From: Herminiimonas sp. | Lineage (GTDB): Bacteria; Pseudomonadota; Gammaproteobacteria; Burkholderiales; Burkholderiaceae | Direction: 5' to 3' | DNA length: 8,704 nucleotides | Assembly (NCBI GenBank): GCA_014377155.1 | Contig: JACMQD010000119.1 | Location: 1 to 8,704, forward strand | Part shown: positions 7,520-8,704 of the stretch, in pieces | How the letters are laid out: every line of letters begins with the position of its first letter | Numbering within the stretch: position 1 is the first letter of the stretch | Program-made: the position numbers and the translations under genes | Notes under the pieces: generated by a model | Database searches by the model: none | Seen by the model: the letters and a program-made list of their open reading frames with translations, nothing else | What the model was told of the DNA's origin: nothing

Positions 7520-7759
7520 TCAGAACGGCGGATGGCTGTCATTAGGCACGGTCGTCAGGTAATACGTCAACATGCTGGCCATCGCACAGAATGCCCAGAA
7601 AATGAAAAATCCGATCGTGTAGCCGGCAATCGGCGGCAACGCGAGCGTGCCGCCGAGTTGGAACAGCTCATGCGGGTCGATCACCGAGAAAAAGAATCCT
7701 TCGGCAACGATCGCCACCAGGAAAGAAGGCCACAGCACGGCCATTGCGAGTCGCAGCAT
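7520..7759 (-). CDS. Small two-helix membrane protein of the cbb3 assembly operon
   Basis: Predicted inner-membrane protein of 79 residues with two hydrophobic helices, about 5-27 (MAVLWPSFLVAIVAEGFFF) and about 43-68 (around IAGYTIGFFIFWAFCAM), joined by a loop with SVIDPHELF. Small proteins like this are often found after fixH in Burkholderiales; its function is not known to me. The start at 7759 has AGGA 6 bases upstream. An alternative ATG at 7765 overlaps the fixH stop as ATGA and would add two residues, but its Shine-Dalgarno spacing is too short. Either way the gene is translationally coupled to fixH. The stop is one base from the fnr stop on the other strand. Confidence 0.8.
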   Translation of the reverse strand: MLRLAMAVLWPSFLVAIVAEGFFFSVIDPHELFQLGGTLALPPIAGYTIGFFIFWAFCAMASMLTYYLTTVPNDSHPPF

Positions 7760-7761
7760 CT

Positions 7762-8304
7762 TCATTCCTGTTTGGCCGGAACATCGGCCACGATATCGAC
7801 CGATTGTTGTTTTGGCCAGTTCCATGCGCCATTGAGCCGCCATTCGCGTTGTGCGCTTTCTACCACCACTTGCCACCGGCCCCGCTCCAGCATTGGCAGG
7901 ACAATGCTGAACGCGCCATCGGCATCGGGCTGTGCCAGGAGCTGCATGTCCTTTTGCGGTTGGGTTGCATGCGCCAAGCGAACGATGATGGGCTGGGTCA
8001 CCGGTTTGCCAAAGCCGAGCAACCTGCCTTTGAGTCGTTCGCTCGCCGGATCGTAACGCGCGGAAAACGACAGGCCGAGTGCGGTGGCGATGCGGTCGCG
8101 ACGCAGGTCCTGGTTGATCGCCTTGCCCTGATTGTAATAGTCGTCCACCACCATCGCGTCTTGTCCAGAATAGGCCAGCCAGGCCGTGTACGAACCGGCC
8201 AGAATGACCGCGGCGGGTCCCGCCATCAGCAGCCATGGCCAACGGTGGCGATACCACGGCGTTTCGGTGTCTAAGCGAGTGATTTGATTTGCGTGTCGCT
8301 GCAT
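7762..8304 (-). CDS. fixH: FixH/CcoH family cytochrome cbb3 oxidase assembly protein
   Basis: Membrane-anchored protein of 180 residues. A short basic cytoplasmic N-terminus is followed by one transmembrane helix (about 22-46, beginning WPWLLMAGPAAVILAG) and then a periplasmic beta-rich domain. VVDDYYNQGKAINQ just after the helix is the most family-typical motif. FixH-family proteins take part in maturation or stability of cbb3-type oxidase together with FixG/CcoG and the copper ATPase FixI/CcoI; the exact role is not settled. The start at 8304 is preceded by TAGGA at good spacing, which overlaps the ccoG stop codon, with 7 bases between the two genes, so the pair is very likely co-transcribed and coupled. 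The open frame extends to 8337, but those codons lie inside ccoG and lack a Shine-Dalgarno. Confidence 0.88.
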   Translation of the reverse strand: MQRHANQITRLDTETPWYRHRWPWLLMAGPAAVILAGSYTAWLAYSGQDAMVVDDYYNQGKAINQDLRRDRIATALGLSFSARYDPASERLKGRLLGFGKPVTQPIIVRLAHATQPQKDMQLLAQPDADGAFSIVLPMLERGRWQVVVESAQREWRLNGAWNWPKQQSVDIVADVPAKQE

Positions 8305-8311
8305 GGCATTC

Positions 8312-8704
8312 CTATTTTGGCACGAAAAATACGGCACTTTCCTTGATCTGCAGGTCGGGCGTATCGATCGCCTGGAGTTTGAATTCGATCGTGTTCGAGC
8401 CGGACTTGCCCTTGCCTGGCGCCACCCTTACCCGAACAGGTACCGCACGCGAGGCTGTGCCGTCCATCGTCACTTCGTCGGGTGTGACCAGCTGAATCGA
8501 ATCGATGCCGCTGACGGCGATCCGGAACTTGTGCGGCGTTTCGGCGGTATTCATGATCTGCAAACGGTAGACATTTTCGATCATGCCGTCGTCGACTTCG
8601 CGACCCATCGCGCCACGGTCGCGGATGACATCGAGCTTGAGCGGCGTGCGCAGGATCAGCGCGCCGAAAAACACCGAGACGATGATCGCCAGAAGTGCAG
8701 TGTA
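8312..8704 (-). CDS. ccoG: CcoG/FixG cbb3 oxidase accessory protein, C-terminal part (runs off the window)
   Basis: Partial: the last 130 residues; the 5' end lies beyond 8704. It begins in the last transmembrane helix (TALLAIIVSVFFGALIL) and continues with RTPLKLDVIRDRGA, a hallmark of CcoG/RdxA/FixG, then the periplasmic Ig-like FixG_C domain, ending SAVFFVPK. In the known family, the missing N-terminal part has membrane helices and ferredoxin-type 4Fe-4S motifs, and CcoG acts as a cupric reductase supplying Cu(I) for cbb3 oxidase assembly. The open frame is uninterrupted to the window edge. It leads into fixH with a 7-base gap, so this is the distal part of a cbb3 (cco/fix) operon. Confidence 0.9.
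   Translation of the reverse strand, partial: YTALLAIIVSVFFGALILRTPLKLDVIRDRGAMGREVDDGMIENVYRLQIMNTAETPHKFRIAVSGIDSIQLVTPDEVTMDGTASRAVPVRVRVAPGKGKSGSNTIEFKLQAIDTPDLQIKESAVFFVPK

Noticed and set aside
7532..8056. Plus-strand open frame opposite fixH and the small membrane protein gene
   Set aside because: No recognisable motifs; the minus strand carries well-supported genes with Shine-Dalgarno sites and coupled starts.

Overview
The window looks like a betaproteobacterial chromosome, probably Burkholderiales and perhaps Oxalobacteraceae. This is inferred from protein style, from the order ccoG-fixH-small membrane protein facing an FNR gene, and from GC-rich codon use. No rRNA, tRNA or CRISPR was seen. 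Nothing here is a clearly new biological system; the most informative part is a recently broken Tn3-family transposon lying next to the FNR / cbb3-oxidase assembly region.

Layout: (1) 62-2476, minus strand: a soluble hybrid sensor kinase (two PAS-like regions, HisKA, HATPase, C-terminal receiver) with no recognisable target gene beside it. (2) 2477-2688: a gene-free stretch with a perfect 23-base hairpin; the left end of the transposon should lie here or further left but could not be identified. (3) 2689-6499: Tn3-family element with an intact serine resolvase (tnpR, minus strand), a res region between the divergent genes with a clear 28-bp subsite I, and a transposase (tnpA, plus strand) that reads as one ~1000-residue protein but has two lesions, a 1-base frameshift near 4150 and an amber codon at 5552-5554. 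A candidate right terminal repeat ends in CCCCC at 6499. (4) 6500-6750: region upstream of fnr. (5) 6751-7518, plus strand: an FNR-type [4Fe-4S] oxygen-sensing regulator. (6) 7520-8704, minus strand: the 3' end of a cbb3 oxidase assembly operon (ccoG partial, fixH, then a small two-helix membrane protein), which converges on fnr with a single base between the stop codons.

Working together: FNR regulators commonly control cbb3 oxidase genes at low oxygen, so regions 5 and 6 are one functional neighbourhood (micro-oxic respiration). The transposon has separated fnr from the hybrid kinase gene. Its tnpR and res appear able to resolve cointegrates, but the element should not be able to move on its own.
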